Origin: Pseudomonadota bacterium
Lineage (GTDB): Bacteria; Pseudomonadota; Gammaproteobacteria; Burkholderiales; Nitrosomonadaceae
Length of the DNA: 64,000 bases
Direction of reading: 5' to 3'
Assembly: GCA_018240285.1 (NCBI GenBank)
Contig: JAFEGA010000025.1
Coordinates: 1 to 64,000 of the forward strand
Shown here: positions 8,744 through 17,175 of the stretch, one piece after another
Layout: the number at the start of each line of letters is the position of its first letter
How positions within the stretch are numbered: the first letter of the stretch is position 1
Position numbers and translations under genes: made by a program
Notes under the pieces: model-generated
The model's database searches: none
The model's input: the letters and a program-made list of their open reading frames with translations, nothing else
Told to the model about the DNA's origin: nothing

Positions 8744-11034
8744 TTTATTTCACCTGCGATACTGTGTTCCACAGTGGGTGCGGCTACCCGGTCTTCGGTA
8801 TCGACATTGCGTGCTTGCGCCAGATACAAGCGGTGATAGTAGCCTTCGCGCGCCATCAATTCGGCATGGTTGCCGATTTCGACGATTTTGCCGCGATCCA
8901 GCACGATCAAGCGGTTGGCTTCTCGTAAGGTGGATAACCGATGCGCGATTGCGATCGTGGTGCGGCCGCGTACCAGATTATCCAATGCTTTCTGGATGAC
9001 TTTTTCAGTGGTTGTATCCACCGATGAAGTGGCCTCATCCAGAATCAGAATGCGCGGATTGATCAGCAGGGCACGGGCGATGGAGATGCGTTGGCGTTCA
9101 CCACCCGAGAGCGCCTGGCCGCGCTCGCCGACGAGCGAATCGTAGCCGTGCGGTAATCGCAAAATGAACTCGTGCGCGTGCGCGGCACGGGCCGCTGCGA
9201 CAATTTCCGCGCGGCTTGCATCCGGTTTGCCGTAGGCGATGTTTTCCGCGATGGTGCCGAAGAATAAAAAGGGTTCCTGCAACACCAAGCCAATATGCTT
9301 GCGGTACTCTGCAACCGGTAGTGTACGGATATCGTGACCGTCGATCAGAATGGTTCCTTCCGTGACATCATAGAAACGGCAGATCAAGTTAACCAGCGTG
9401 CTTTTACCCGAGCCACTATGTCCCACCAGACCGATCATTTCACCGGGCTTGATCACCAGATTGATGTCGTGCGTGATGCTGCGCGTTCCATAGCGGAAAC
9501 CGACATGGCGCAATTCGATTTGCCCCTGAATCGTCGGCAAGTGTACGGGATTGGCCGGTTCCGGAACGCTCGACACATGATCGAGAATATCGAAGATACG
9601 CTTGGTACCCGCAGCAGCCTTTTGCGTGATCGATACGATACGGCTCATGGAATCGAGCCGGATGTAGAAACGGCCAATGTAGGCAAGAAAAGCGGTCAGC
9701 ACACCGACGGTGATTTCATCTTTGGAAATCTGCCAAATACCGAACACCCAGACCACCAATAAGCCGATTTCGGTCAGCAAGGTAACGGTCGGGGTGAATA
9801 ATGACCAGACTTTGTTAACGCGGTCGTTAATTTGCAAATTACGCTGATTGGCTGCATGGAAACGGGCCGCTTCTCTTTTTTCCTGCGCAAAAGCCTTAAC
9901 CACCCGGATGCCCGGAATGGTATCCGCAAGCACATTGTTGACCTCGGCCCAAATGCGATCCACCTTTTCAAAGCCGATGCGCAAGCGGTCACGCACCAGA
10001 TGAATCAGCCATGCGATGATCGGCAGCGGTATCAGCGTCACCAGTGCTAGCCAGGGATTGATCGACACCAAAATGATAGCGGTCATGCAAATCATGATGA
10101 CGTCGGTGGCGAAATCGAGTAAGTGCAACGAAATAAACAGGTTGATCCGGTCGGTTTCGGCACCGATGCGCGCCATTAAGTCGCCGGTTCGCTTGCCGCC
10201 GAAATATTCCTGTGAAAGATTCAGCAGATGCTCGTAAGTAGTGGTGCGCAAGTCCGCACCGATGCGCTCGGAAACCAGCGCCAGCATGTAAGTCCGGGCC
10301 CAACCGAGCATCCAAGCCAGAACCGCCGCGCCCAGCAAACCGGATAGATAGAAGGTTGCCAAATCGGTATTGATCGGTTGACCGTTCTGATAAGGAATCA
10401 AAACGTTATCCATCAGCGGCATGGTTAAATAAGGCGGCACCAGCGTGGCGGCCGTGCTGCACAAAGTCAGCAGAAAACCGATGAGCAAACGCCCCTTGTA
10501 AGGCTTGGCGAAACGCCATAAACGCAGTAGTGTCCAGGTGGAGGGCGGGGTATGGCTTTGTTTCTCGCAGAATGGGCATTCATCTTCTTCAGGCGGCAGG
10601 AAAGCGCCGCAATTAGCGCATTGAATCGATGCCGGCGATGATTCCGGCGGGATGCCGCTCAGCTGATACTCAAGTTGTTGCGTGAAGCATTCAATCAATC
10701 GATTGACAGCCATACCGTTACCTAACCGGTAACGCCAAAAAGCCAGTCGTGTATGTTGATCAAACAACTCCAGACAACCGACGCCGGCATGATCGCGCTG
10801 CGCCAGCAATAATCCGGGTTGATAAGACCAAGCTTGCCAAATTTCATCATCAGCCATTTTGGCCAGTAAGCGTTGATCGGTCACAATGACCATGCCGGCA
10901 TCAAAATGCAACTGATGATCCAAATCGATTTCAAGCCAGGCGAGAATATTTTCCCCATGGGCTAATTGCGAAGAAAGCCCATCAATCCATCTCGAAGGCA
11001 AGTTGTTAAGCGATAAATAAGGCATCTGCTGCAT
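8740..11034 (-). CDS. ABC exporter (fused TM-ATPase) with N-terminal zinc ribbon
   Basis: About 764 residues. An N-terminal soluble module of about 135 residues is followed by a zinc ribbon (Cys139-x2-Cys142, Cys153-x2-Cys156), an ABC_membrane exporter domain of six helices (about 175-480), and an ATPase with Walker A (GHSGSGKST), signature LSGGERQR and Walker B (ILILDEATSS). This layout, followed by a DUF1854 gene, matches the cyanophycin-metabolism-associated ABC transporter. No cyanophycin synthetase or cyanophycinase is in this window, so the substrate stays open. I take the ATG at 11034; a TTG at 11097 would add 21 residues, and an ATG at 11025 is also possible. Acts in the inner membrane, probably as a homodimer. 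Confidence 0.85.
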   Translation of the reverse strand: MQQMPYLSLNNLPSRWIDGLSSQLAHGENILAWLEIDLDHQLHFDAGMVIVTDQRLLAKMADDEIWQAWSYQPGLLLAQRDHAGVGCLELFDQHTRLAFWRYRLGNGMAVNRLIECFTQQLEYQLSGIPPESSPASIQCANCGAFLPPEEDECPFCEKQSHTPPSTWTLLRLWRFAKPYKGRLLIGFLLTLCSTAATLVPPYLTMPLMDNVLIPYQNGQPINTDLATFYLSGLLGAAVLAWMLGWARTYMLALVSERIGADLRTTTYEHLLNLSQEYFGGKRTGDLMARIGAETDRINLFISLHLLDFATDVIMICMTAIILVSINPWLALVTLIPLPIIAWLIHLVRDRLRIGFEKVDRIWAEVNNVLADTIPGIRVVKAFAQEKREAARFHAANQRNLQINDRVNKVWSLFTPTVTLLTEIGLLVVWVFGIWQISKDEITVGVLTAFLAYIGRFYIRLDSMSRIVSITQKAAAGTKRIFDILDHVSSVPEPANPVHLPTIQGQIELRHVGFRYGTRSITHDINLVIKPGEMIGLVGHSGSGKSTLVNLICRFYDVTEGTILIDGHDIRTLPVAEYRKHIGLVLQEPFLFFGTIAENIAYGKPDASRAEIVAAARAAHAHEFILRLPHGYDSLVGERGQALSGGERQRISIARALLINPRILILDEATSSVDTTTEKVIQKALDNLVRGRTTIAIAHRLSTLREANRLIVLDRGKIVEIGNHAELMAREGYYHRLYLAQARNVDTEDRVAAPTVEHSIAGEIK

Positions 11035-11165
11035 GGGATAAACTACAAAAATACAAAAAGATTTATACTGGAAGAAAATGGGAAGTATTGCGATCAATCG
11101 CGGATTGAATCGATCGCAACGGCTATTTGAAGCGAATTTTATGAGAAATTTAATTTTTATTCATG

Positions 11166-11549
11166 TTACGTCTTTCCTGGTAGCTGCTCGTATTCATACC
11201 AGCGTTGTTTGATTTCCTTACGTTTCTGAGCAGGCAATTGCTCCATTTTTTTGTATCTTTCACGCACTTGATTCCGCTGCTCCGAAGTCAGTGAATTCCA
11301 GCTTTGCATTTGCGATTGGATGCGTTGCTGCTCTTGAGGCGTCATTTTAGGATAACGTTTTGCAACACCCAACCATTTTTTCTTTCTACCCGAGTCCATA
11401 GCATCCCAGCTCTGAGCTAACGGCTCGAGAATTTTTTGCTGCTGCGGTTTTAATTCACTCCATCGAGGCTTACTGAGTTCAGATTCACATAAAGCATCAA
11501 AAGAGAGTAGAAGTAATAACCCGAATATGATTAATCGATATCCAGCCAT
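11166..11549 (-). CDS. DUF3106 protein, exported
   Basis: A 127-residue protein with an N-terminal signal sequence (about 1-21, LIIFGLLLLLSFDALC) and a strongly charged, helical remainder. The remainder repeats a W-x-L/M pattern (PRWSELKPQQQ, QSWDAMDSGRKKKW, QSWNSLTSEQRNQVRERY) typical of DUF3106. A cysteine ends the hydrophobic run, but no strict lipobox is seen. Last gene of the sigma factor operon; it overlaps the DUF3619 gene by 19 bases. Probably periplasmic; function unknown. Confidence 0.85.
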   Translation of the reverse strand: MAGYRLIIFGLLLLLSFDALCESELSKPRWSELKPQQQKILEPLAQSWDAMDSGRKKKWLGVAKRYPKMTPQEQQRIQSQMQSWNSLTSEQRNQVRERYKKMEQLPAQKRKEIKQRWYEYEQLPGKT

Positions 11550-11899
11550 TCATCAAACTCATTGGTAATATATGCATCTATCGGTAAATCATCAGCCAGT
11601 ATCATGGTATCGATAGCCGCGTATTTATCATTTTCCCAAAATTGAGAATAAACAATATTCATTAGAACCAACAATACGGTTATCAACAGTAACGCTTTAC
11701 CCAAGTAGTAGTGTCCGCCATGTTTACCAAATACGGAAGTGTCGCTGCCAGATTGGATAATATTTAAAGCGGGCTGGCAATTTTCCAAAGCTGCACGACG
11801 AGCTGATTGCAACCGGTACAAAGTACTTTGCTTGATCGTCTGGTCAGCAGCTTGATCCAGCAGCTTAGCAATTTCTTTTCCAAACTCTTGCTCGTTCAT
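11531..11899 (-). CDS. DUF3619 membrane protein in the sigma factor operon
   Basis: A 122-residue protein starting at the ATG at 11899, which has AGGAG seven bases upstream. It has a soluble N-terminus (NEQEFGKEIAKLLDQAADQ), one membrane helix (about residues 66-86, LGKALLLITVLLVLMNIVY) and an acidic periplasmic tail. The layout and position between an ECF sigma factor and a DUF3106 protein are those of the DUF3619 family. By analogy with other sigma operons it may act as a membrane-bound regulator, but it lacks a recognisable zinc anti-sigma (HxxxCxxC) motif. Its start overlaps the sigma factor stop (ATGA). Confidence 0.82.
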   Translation of the reverse strand: MNEQEFGKEIAKLLDQAADQTIKQSTLYRLQSARRAALENCQPALNIIQSGSDTSVFGKHGGHYYLGKALLLITVLLVLMNIVYSQFWENDKYAAIDTMILADDLPIDAYITNEFDEWLDID

Positions 11900-12462
11900 A
11901 ATTTCACTCCTTTCTCTTTGAGTATTGTAGCCAATGTATGAACTGCTCGTGAACAGTGTGTTTTTACACTTCCCTCGGAGCATTTCATGATCTCGGCTGT
12001 TTCCGCTAAACTCATTTCTTCCCAGTAACGCAGTACGAAGGCTTCGCGTTGACGTGGCGGGAGAATTTCCATCGCTTTTTCTATTAAATTGAGTAGCTGC
12101 GTCCTTTCGAGCTGAGCATCGGGATCGTTCGATTCCTGCTTTATCGGTAAAGTTTCGAGAATATCGAAGTCTTCTTGATGACTGTCATGATCATTCGGTG
12201 TAAACGCGGAAAATAATGTCGTCCAGAGCGAACGGATTTTCTGCCGCCGGTAATGATCACGGATGGTGTTTTGCAGAATACGCTGAAACAGAAGCGGCAA
12301 CTCTTCCACCGGATTTGCAGCATAACTTGCGGTGAGTTTCATCATGGAATCCTGCACAATATCCAGCGCCATATGTTCGTCATGAACCGCGAACAAGGCT
12401 TGCTTATAGGCGCGCTTCTCGGTATCAATCAGAAAATCTGAAAGTTCTTGTCGAGTTGCCAG
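11896..12462 (-). CDS. ECF-type RNA polymerase sigma factor, probable CTG start
   Basis: A sigma-70 family factor with region 2 (YKQALFAVHDEHMALDIVQD) and region 4 (LPPRQREAFVLRYWEEMSLAETAE, then a helix-turn-helix with GSVKTHCSRA). Family members begin with a segment like ATRQELSDFLIDTEKRAYKQA. That segment is encoded here without a break, but the frame has no ATG or GTG in front of it. The best start by position is a CTG at 12462 with AAAGG eight bases before it; the first TTG, at 12396, would cut into region 2 and is unlikely. Stop overlaps the DUF3619 start. Sigma/DUF3619/DUF3106 forms a coupled operon; regulon unknown. Confidence 0.8.
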   Translation of the reverse strand: MATRQELSDFLIDTEKRAYKQALFAVHDEHMALDIVQDSMMKLTASYAANPVEELPLLFQRILQNTIRDHYRRQKIRSLWTTLFSAFTPNDHDSHQEDFDILETLPIKQESNDPDAQLERTQLLNLIEKAMEILPPRQREAFVLRYWEEMSLAETAEIMKCSEGSVKTHCSRAVHTLATILKEKGVKL

Positions 12463-12638
12463 GATTCCAACCTTTGAGTAAGTGATTAAAAATAACTTAG
12501 AAAGTTAAAGCTAACAAAGTGCGAATTTTTTGTAAAATACACGTAGTAGATTTATGTGCCGTGATTTTATAACTATTCAGCTTATTTTTGCTAAAACAAC
12601 ACACTAATCCTAAAACAATCCAGCAATGATCTGCTTTT

Positions 12639-12827
12639 ATGCAACAGCGCACAGTTAATTGCCCGCAATGCGGTAAAAAAGTAGTCTGGGAACCGGCCAG
12701 CCGTTTCCGTCCCTTCTGTTCGGAGCGATGCAAAACGAATGACTTGTCGCAATGGGCTCAAGAATCTTACCGGATTCCTGAGTCTGAAAAGAATCCGCAA
12801 GATAATCCAAGCACTGAGCCGCTATGA
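12639..12827 (+). CDS. yacG: DNA gyrase inhibitor YacG
   Basis: A 62-residue zinc protein with the YacG pattern: [11 protein letters not shown], then [18 protein letters not shown]. Four cysteines (CxxC and CxxxC) bind zinc, and the family binds GyrB and blocks its DNA binding. Length is as usual for YacG. It is often found in a coaE-yacG cluster; here it is instead followed by, and overlaps by four bases (ATGA), a diguanylate cyclase gene. The start is the ATG at 12639, with no strong ribosome binding site. Confidence 0.95.
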   Translation: MQQRTVNCPQCGKKVVWEPASRFRPFCSERCKTNDLSQWAQESYRIPESEKNPQDNPSTEPL

Positions 12828-13951
12828 TGGACGAATCGATCAACGAAAAGAATCGCGAGTTACAGCGCAAGCTCGATCATTTGCTCAAACAGGCCAGAGC
12901 CAATGAAAAAAAGCAGGAGCTCTACGAAACCTTCGGGTTTGAAATCATTGGTGCCGACACACCCAAGCAATTGCGTGATTTACTGTTGTCTCAAACCGTA
13001 ATACGCTTTCAGTTGCTAGATGCCGTTCTGTGTCTGGTTGACTACCATAAGGATACTGAACGTTTATTCTTTGAACGCGATGAGAAGGCGCAGCTCAGCT
13101 ACGAGAATAAGCTACTGATCCTCGATACCATAAAAGATGCGGAAATCATCCATTCGCTATCCGGTCATCCGGTACTGGGCGTGGAGGCATTGAAGAATTA
13201 CCGCTGGATGATCGCCAATCTGAAGAATCGCGACCAGGTCAAGAGCGCCGCATTCCTGCCGCTGCTGCGTGGTGAACGGATTATCGGCGCGCTGCTGTTG
13301 CTGAGCCATGATCCGCACCGTTATCAAGCGGGCATCGGAACGCTTTTTCTGCAAAAAATATCCGCAATGGCCGCGGTTGCGATTGAAAACTGCCTCAATC
13401 AGCAACGGCTCAAGGAAATCAGCTATCAGGACGTGTTGACGCAAGCCTACAACCGCCGCTATTTCGACTTGCGTTTCAAAGATGAAATCGCGCGTTGTGT
13501 GCGTTGGGACGACGATCTGATCTGCATGTTTCTCGACGTGGACCATTTCAAAAAAATAAACGATACCTACGGCCACCAAACCGGCGACTGGGTGCTGCGG
13601 CATATGGTCGGTTTGATCAAGGAACAAGTCCGGTCGTGCGACATCGTGGCGCGCTATGGCGGGGAGGAATTCGTCGTCGCGTTACCTTCAACAACACTGC
13701 AAGCCGCGCACGAAATTGCCGAACGGTTACGTCAGGCGGTTTGTGCCACGGCACTCAATTTTCATGAAAAACAATTCCGGGTATCGATTTCGATTGGTAT
13801 GGCCAGTTTGCGCAACTTGCTGACGGCGCAGCAACACGACGCGGATTTTATCTGCTCGACGCTACTCGATCGCGCTGATCAGGCGCTCTACGCCGCCAAA
13901 ACCGGCGGGCGCAATCAAGTCGCGGTGTACGCCGATATGGTAATACACTAG
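12824..13951 (+). CDS. Diguanylate cyclase with N-terminal coiled coil and GAF-like sensor
   Basis: A 375-residue cytoplasmic protein making cyclic di-GMP. N-terminal charged coiled coil (about 5-40), a GAF/DUF484-like sensor (about 45-200), and GGDEF (about 205-372) with YGGEEF at the active site, metal-binding [14 protein letters not shown], and an intact inhibitory I-site RSCD five residues upstream of GGEEF. It should therefore be an active cyclase with product feedback. Translationally coupled to yacG (ATGA). Its 3' end converges on the Nudix gene: the two stop codons share the palindromic CTAG at 13948-13951, leaving no room for a terminator between them. Confidence 0.92.
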   Translation: MMDESINEKNRELQRKLDHLLKQARANEKKQELYETFGFEIIGADTPKQLRDLLLSQTVIRFQLLDAVLCLVDYHKDTERLFFERDEKAQLSYENKLLILDTIKDAEIIHSLSGHPVLGVEALKNYRWMIANLKNRDQVKSAAFLPLLRGERIIGALLLLSHDPHRYQAGIGTLFLQKISAMAAVAIENCLNQQRLKEISYQDVLTQAYNRRYFDLRFKDEIARCVRWDDDLICMFLDVDHFKKINDTYGHQTGDWVLRHMVGLIKEQVRSCDIVARYGGEEFVVALPSTTLQAAHEIAERLRQAVCATALNFHEKQFRVSISIGMASLRNLLTAQQHDADFICSTLLDRADQALYAAKTGGRNQVAVYADMVIH

Positions 13952-14922
13952 ACGGTTTCCACACCGCGCATCATCGCGATGCCGTGCGCACCCATTTCCT
14001 GGGCGACGGACAAATCTGCCGTGTTCAGTCCGCCCAAAGCATAAACCGGTAACGGATAATCGCGGATCAGCGTGGCGAATCTGCGCCAGCCCAAGGGGGT
14101 TAAACCGGGATGGCTGAGTGTGGTTTGCACTGGCCCCAACACCACAAAATCAAGCCCCAGTTGTTCTGCGGCGTAAAGCTCTTCGGCGTTGTGACACGAT
14201 GCGCCGCATAGTCCATAGTCAGGATCGGGGCGGGATGACAGCGCGAGCAGTTGCGCAGACGTGAAATGCACACCGTCGGCACCGGTTTCCCGCGCCAGTT
14301 CCGCATCGCCATTGATCAGCACTTTGGCTTGGCAAGTGTGTGCGAGTTTCAGAACTTTTTCCGTAAAATCGCGCAACTGGTCCGGCGGCATGTGCTTTTC
14401 GCGGATTTGCAGCAAACGCAGGCCGTTTTGCAGCGCTTGCTCAATTTGCTTTAATGCGGCCTCGACGCCAATTTCAGCGGCGCGGGTGATGGCATAAACC
14501 GGCGGCAGCGCCAACGCCTGCAAAATCGGGCCGTTGGCGGGCAAAACCGGGGACACATCAACCTGCTGCGGCGATTGCCAGAACAACCCCTGTTTTTCCC
14601 GTGGTGCAGGCTGACCTTCCCATTGCATCACGCGAAAAAAATGCAATCGCACGGTGGCATGCGTATAAGTAAAAATACGTGTGATCCAAGGGGTGGCGTG
14701 AACGACGTGAATGCCCAGTTCTTCCCACAACTCCCGCTCCAGTGCGTGGAATAGCGATTCACCGGGTTCAACTTTGCCGCCGGGAAATTCCCAATAACCG
14801 GAATAGATTTTGCCGCCGGGCCGCCGTGTCAGTAAAAATTGACTATCCGGCCGCAAAATCACCGCCGCGACCACTTCCACCAGTGGAGCGAATTCGGCGG
14901 CTGAAGCGGTCGTGTGATTCAT
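13948..14922 (-). CDS. Nudix hydrolase fused to a ThiE/TenI-like domain
   Basis: A 324-residue fusion. The N-terminal half is a MutT-type Nudix domain with the full box at about 48-70 (GGKVEPGE, RELWEELG), which in MutT removes 8-oxo-dGTP from the nucleotide pool. The C-terminal half (about 150-324) resembles thiamine-phosphate synthase/TenI: LLQIREK, VLINGDAELARETGADGVH, DFVVLGPVQ, YALGGL. This fusion is common in betaproteobacteria; whether the second domain is catalytic is unclear. Start overlaps the DUF815 stop by four bases, so the two are co-translated. No other thi gene is near. Confidence 0.92.
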   Translation of the reverse strand: MNHTTASAAEFAPLVEVVAAVILRPDSQFLLTRRPGGKIYSGYWEFPGGKVEPGESLFHALERELWEELGIHVVHATPWITRIFTYTHATVRLHFFRVMQWEGQPAPREKQGLFWQSPQQVDVSPVLPANGPILQALALPPVYAITRAAEIGVEAALKQIEQALQNGLRLLQIREKHMPPDQLRDFTEKVLKLAHTCQAKVLINGDAELARETGADGVHFTSAQLLALSSRPDPDYGLCGASCHNAEELYAAEQLGLDFVVLGPVQTTLSHPGLTPLGWRRFATLIRDYPLPVYALGGLNTADLSVAQEMGAHGIAMMRGVETV

Positions 14923-15791
14923 GACGGTTGCTTGGATTGTTGCCGCCCGGCCAGATCACGCGCGAATTGCCACGCCACCCGCCCGCTGCGCGAGCCGCGC
15001 TCGATCGCCCATTGCAACGCTTCGGTGCGCGCCAGCGCGGTCATTTCTGGAATGCCGAAATAAGCCAGCCAATAGCGCACGATGTCCAGATATTCATCCT
15101 GATCGAACGGATAAAACGACACCCACAGCCCAAAACGCTCCGACAACGAGATTTTCTCCTCGATCGCCTCGCTCGGATGCACCTCGTCGCCAATGTGTTT
15201 GGTATCGAGATTGTCGCGCATGAACTCCGGTACCATGTGACGCCGGTTCGACGTGGCATAAATCAGCACGTTGTCGGAAACCGTGGCAATCGAACCGTCC
15301 AGCACCACTTTAAGCGCTTTGTAGCCCGGCTCGTCGGTTTCAAATGACAGATCGTCGCAGAACAGAATGAAGCGCTCCGGGCGTTGATAAATCTTTTCCA
15401 CGATGTCGTGCAAATCGACCAGATGATGTTTCTCCACTTCGATCAAACGCAGTCCATCCTGCGCGTACTTGTTCAGCAGCGCTTTGATCAGCGAAGACTT
15501 GCCGGTGCCGCGCGCGCCGGTCAGCAGCACGTTGTTGGCGGAAAATCCCTGCACGAATTGCCGTGTGTTCTGGTCGATGCGCTGTTTCTGATCGTCGATG
15601 CCGCACAACGCATCGAGCGTGATGCGGTGCGGCTGCGTCACCGGCTGGATAAATCCGCTATTGCCCTGCCTGCGCCAGCGGAAGGCAATCGCTGTTTGCC
15701 AATCCGGTTCTGGCTGCGCTGCTGGTAACCACTTTTCCAGATGATCGAGCAACTTATCCGCTCGTTTATAAAATTTATCCAAATCGCTCAC
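14919..15791 (-). CDS. DUF815 AAA-like ATPase
   Basis: A 290-residue protein with P-loop GARGTGKSS at about 92-100, Walker B-like FILFCDDLSFE (about 142-152), a sensor-1 like IYATSNRRH, and conserved HIGDEVHPSEAIEEKISLSE. This is the DUF815 family, near AAA ATPases such as DnaA and IstB. Usually upstream of mutT in betaproteobacteria, as here, with ATGA overlap. Cellular role unknown. It is 18 bases downstream of argJ on the same strand, so argJ, this gene and the Nudix gene may form one transcript. Confidence 0.88.
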   Translation of the reverse strand: MSDLDKFYKRADKLLDHLEKWLPAAQPEPDWQTAIAFRWRRQGNSGFIQPVTQPHRITLDALCGIDDQKQRIDQNTRQFVQGFSANNVLLTGARGTGKSSLIKALLNKYAQDGLRLIEVEKHHLVDLHDIVEKIYQRPERFILFCDDLSFETDEPGYKALKVVLDGSIATVSDNVLIYATSNRRHMVPEFMRDNLDTKHIGDEVHPSEAIEEKISLSERFGLWVSFYPFDQDEYLDIVRYWLAYFGIPEMTALARTEALQWAIERGSRSGRVAWQFARDLAGRQQSKQPS

Positions 15792-15809
15792 GTTGTGTTT
15801 GCCTTTCGA

Positions 15810-17036
15810 TCAGCTGCGGTAACTGGCATTGATCTTGACGTAATCGTAAGAGAAATCGCAGGTCCATACCGTGGTTGAGGCTGAACCGCGATTCAGCACC
15901 ACACGGATGGTGATTTCAGCTTGGTTCATCACGCGCTGCCCGTCCGCTTCGCGATAATCGGCTGCCCGTCCGCCTTTTTCCGCCACCAGCACATCATCGA
16001 GATACAGTTGAATGCTGTCGACGTTCAGATCATCGATTCCGGCATAACCGATCGCCGCCAGAATCCTGCCCAGATTCGGGTCGGAAGCGAAAAAAGCGGT
16101 TTTGACCAGCGGTGAGTGCGCAATTGCGTAAGCCACGTTGGCGCACTCATCGGCATCCTTGCCCGCTTCGATCTGCACGGTGATGAATTTGGTCGCGCCT
16201 TCGCCGTCGCGCACGATCATTTTCGCCAGCTCGGCGGCAACGGTGGTCACGGTTTGCTGCAATTGCTCGAATTCACTGCTGTCTTGCCGGGTGATTTCCG
16301 CATGCCCGGCTTTTCCTGTCGCCAGTACGATGAACGCGTCGTTGGTCGACGTGTCTCCGTCCACCGTGATGCGGTTAAACGAATGATCCGCTGCGTAACG
16401 CGTCATCTCTTGCAGCAAAGGCTGGCTGATGACCGCATCGGTCGCGACATACCCCAGCATCGTCGCCATGTTCGGGCGGATCATTCCGGAACCCTTGGCG
16501 ATGCCGGTCACCGTGACCGTTTTGCCGCCGATTTGCACCTGCTTTGAGGCCGCTTTCGGCACGATGTCCGTGGTCATGATCGCGTGCGCGGCGTTGAACC
16601 AGTTATCCGCCTTGCAATTCGCCACCGCGGCGGGCAATCCCTGGACGATCTTGTCGATCGGCAACGGTTCCATGATCACGCCGGTCGAGAACGGCAACAC
16701 TTGCTGCGTGGCGCAACCCAACAACCGGCCCGCTTCGGCGCAGGTTGCCAGCGCATGTTGAATGCCCGCCTCGCCGGTTCCGGCATTGGCGTTGCCGGTG
16801 TTGACCACCAAGGCGCGGATGGCGGTGTGCGCCAAATGTTGCTTGGCCACGGTCACCGGCGCGGCGCAAAAACGGTTTTGCGTAAACACCCCGGCCGCTT
16901 GCGTGCCTTCGTCCAGCACCAACACCAGCAAATCCTTGCGGTTGGCCTTTTTGATCCCGGCCTCGGCGATGCCGAGCGCGACACCCGCAACGGGCAGCAA
17001 TTGTTCAGGCGTTAACGGCGGAATATTGACGGGCAT
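15810..17036 (-). CDS. argJ: Bifunctional ornithine acetyltransferase / N-acetylglutamate synthase
   Basis: ArgJ moves the acetyl group from N-acetylornithine to glutamate, and can also acetylate glutamate from acetyl-CoA, in the cyclic arginine pathway. The precursor cleaves itself before a threonine nucleophile: the site is visible in [12 protein letters not shown]. Other signatures are NTGNANAGTG near residue 80 and [10 protein letters not shown] in the beta subunit. Length (about 408) is as expected. I prefer the ATG at 17036, because GAGGA lies six bases before it; an ATG two codons earlier (17042) touches that GAGGA. Annotated elsewhere as 410 residues, a small difference. Confidence 0.95.
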   Translation of the reverse strand: MPVNIPPLTPEQLLPVAGVALGIAEAGIKKANRKDLLVLVLDEGTQAAGVFTQNRFCAAPVTVAKQHLAHTAIRALVVNTGNANAGTGEAGIQHALATCAEAGRLLGCATQQVLPFSTGVIMEPLPIDKIVQGLPAAVANCKADNWFNAAHAIMTTDIVPKAASKQVQIGGKTVTVTGIAKGSGMIRPNMATMLGYVATDAVISQPLLQEMTRYAADHSFNRITVDGDTSTNDAFIVLATGKAGHAEITRQDSSEFEQLQQTVTTVAAELAKMIVRDGEGATKFITVQIEAGKDADECANVAYAIAHSPLVKTAFFASDPNLGRILAAIGYAGIDDLNVDSIQLYLDDVLVAEKGGRAADYREADGQRVMNQAEITIRVVLNRGSASTTVWTCDFSYDYVKINASYRS

Positions 17037-17175
17037 GGCCATTCCTCACGATGATTGAAAAGCCGCTATGCTACCGTATCTGCCGTGACGTTTGCCACAA
17101 ATTGCAGCATCATTCCCCCGCAACGCACCGGATTTTCGCTATGATTCTTGCAACCACTTAACCATAACTTGCACT

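Noticed and set aside
16116..17015. Long plus-strand frames opposite argJ
   Set aside because: argJ motifs are complete on the minus strand, and the high-GC third positions explain the open antisense frames.
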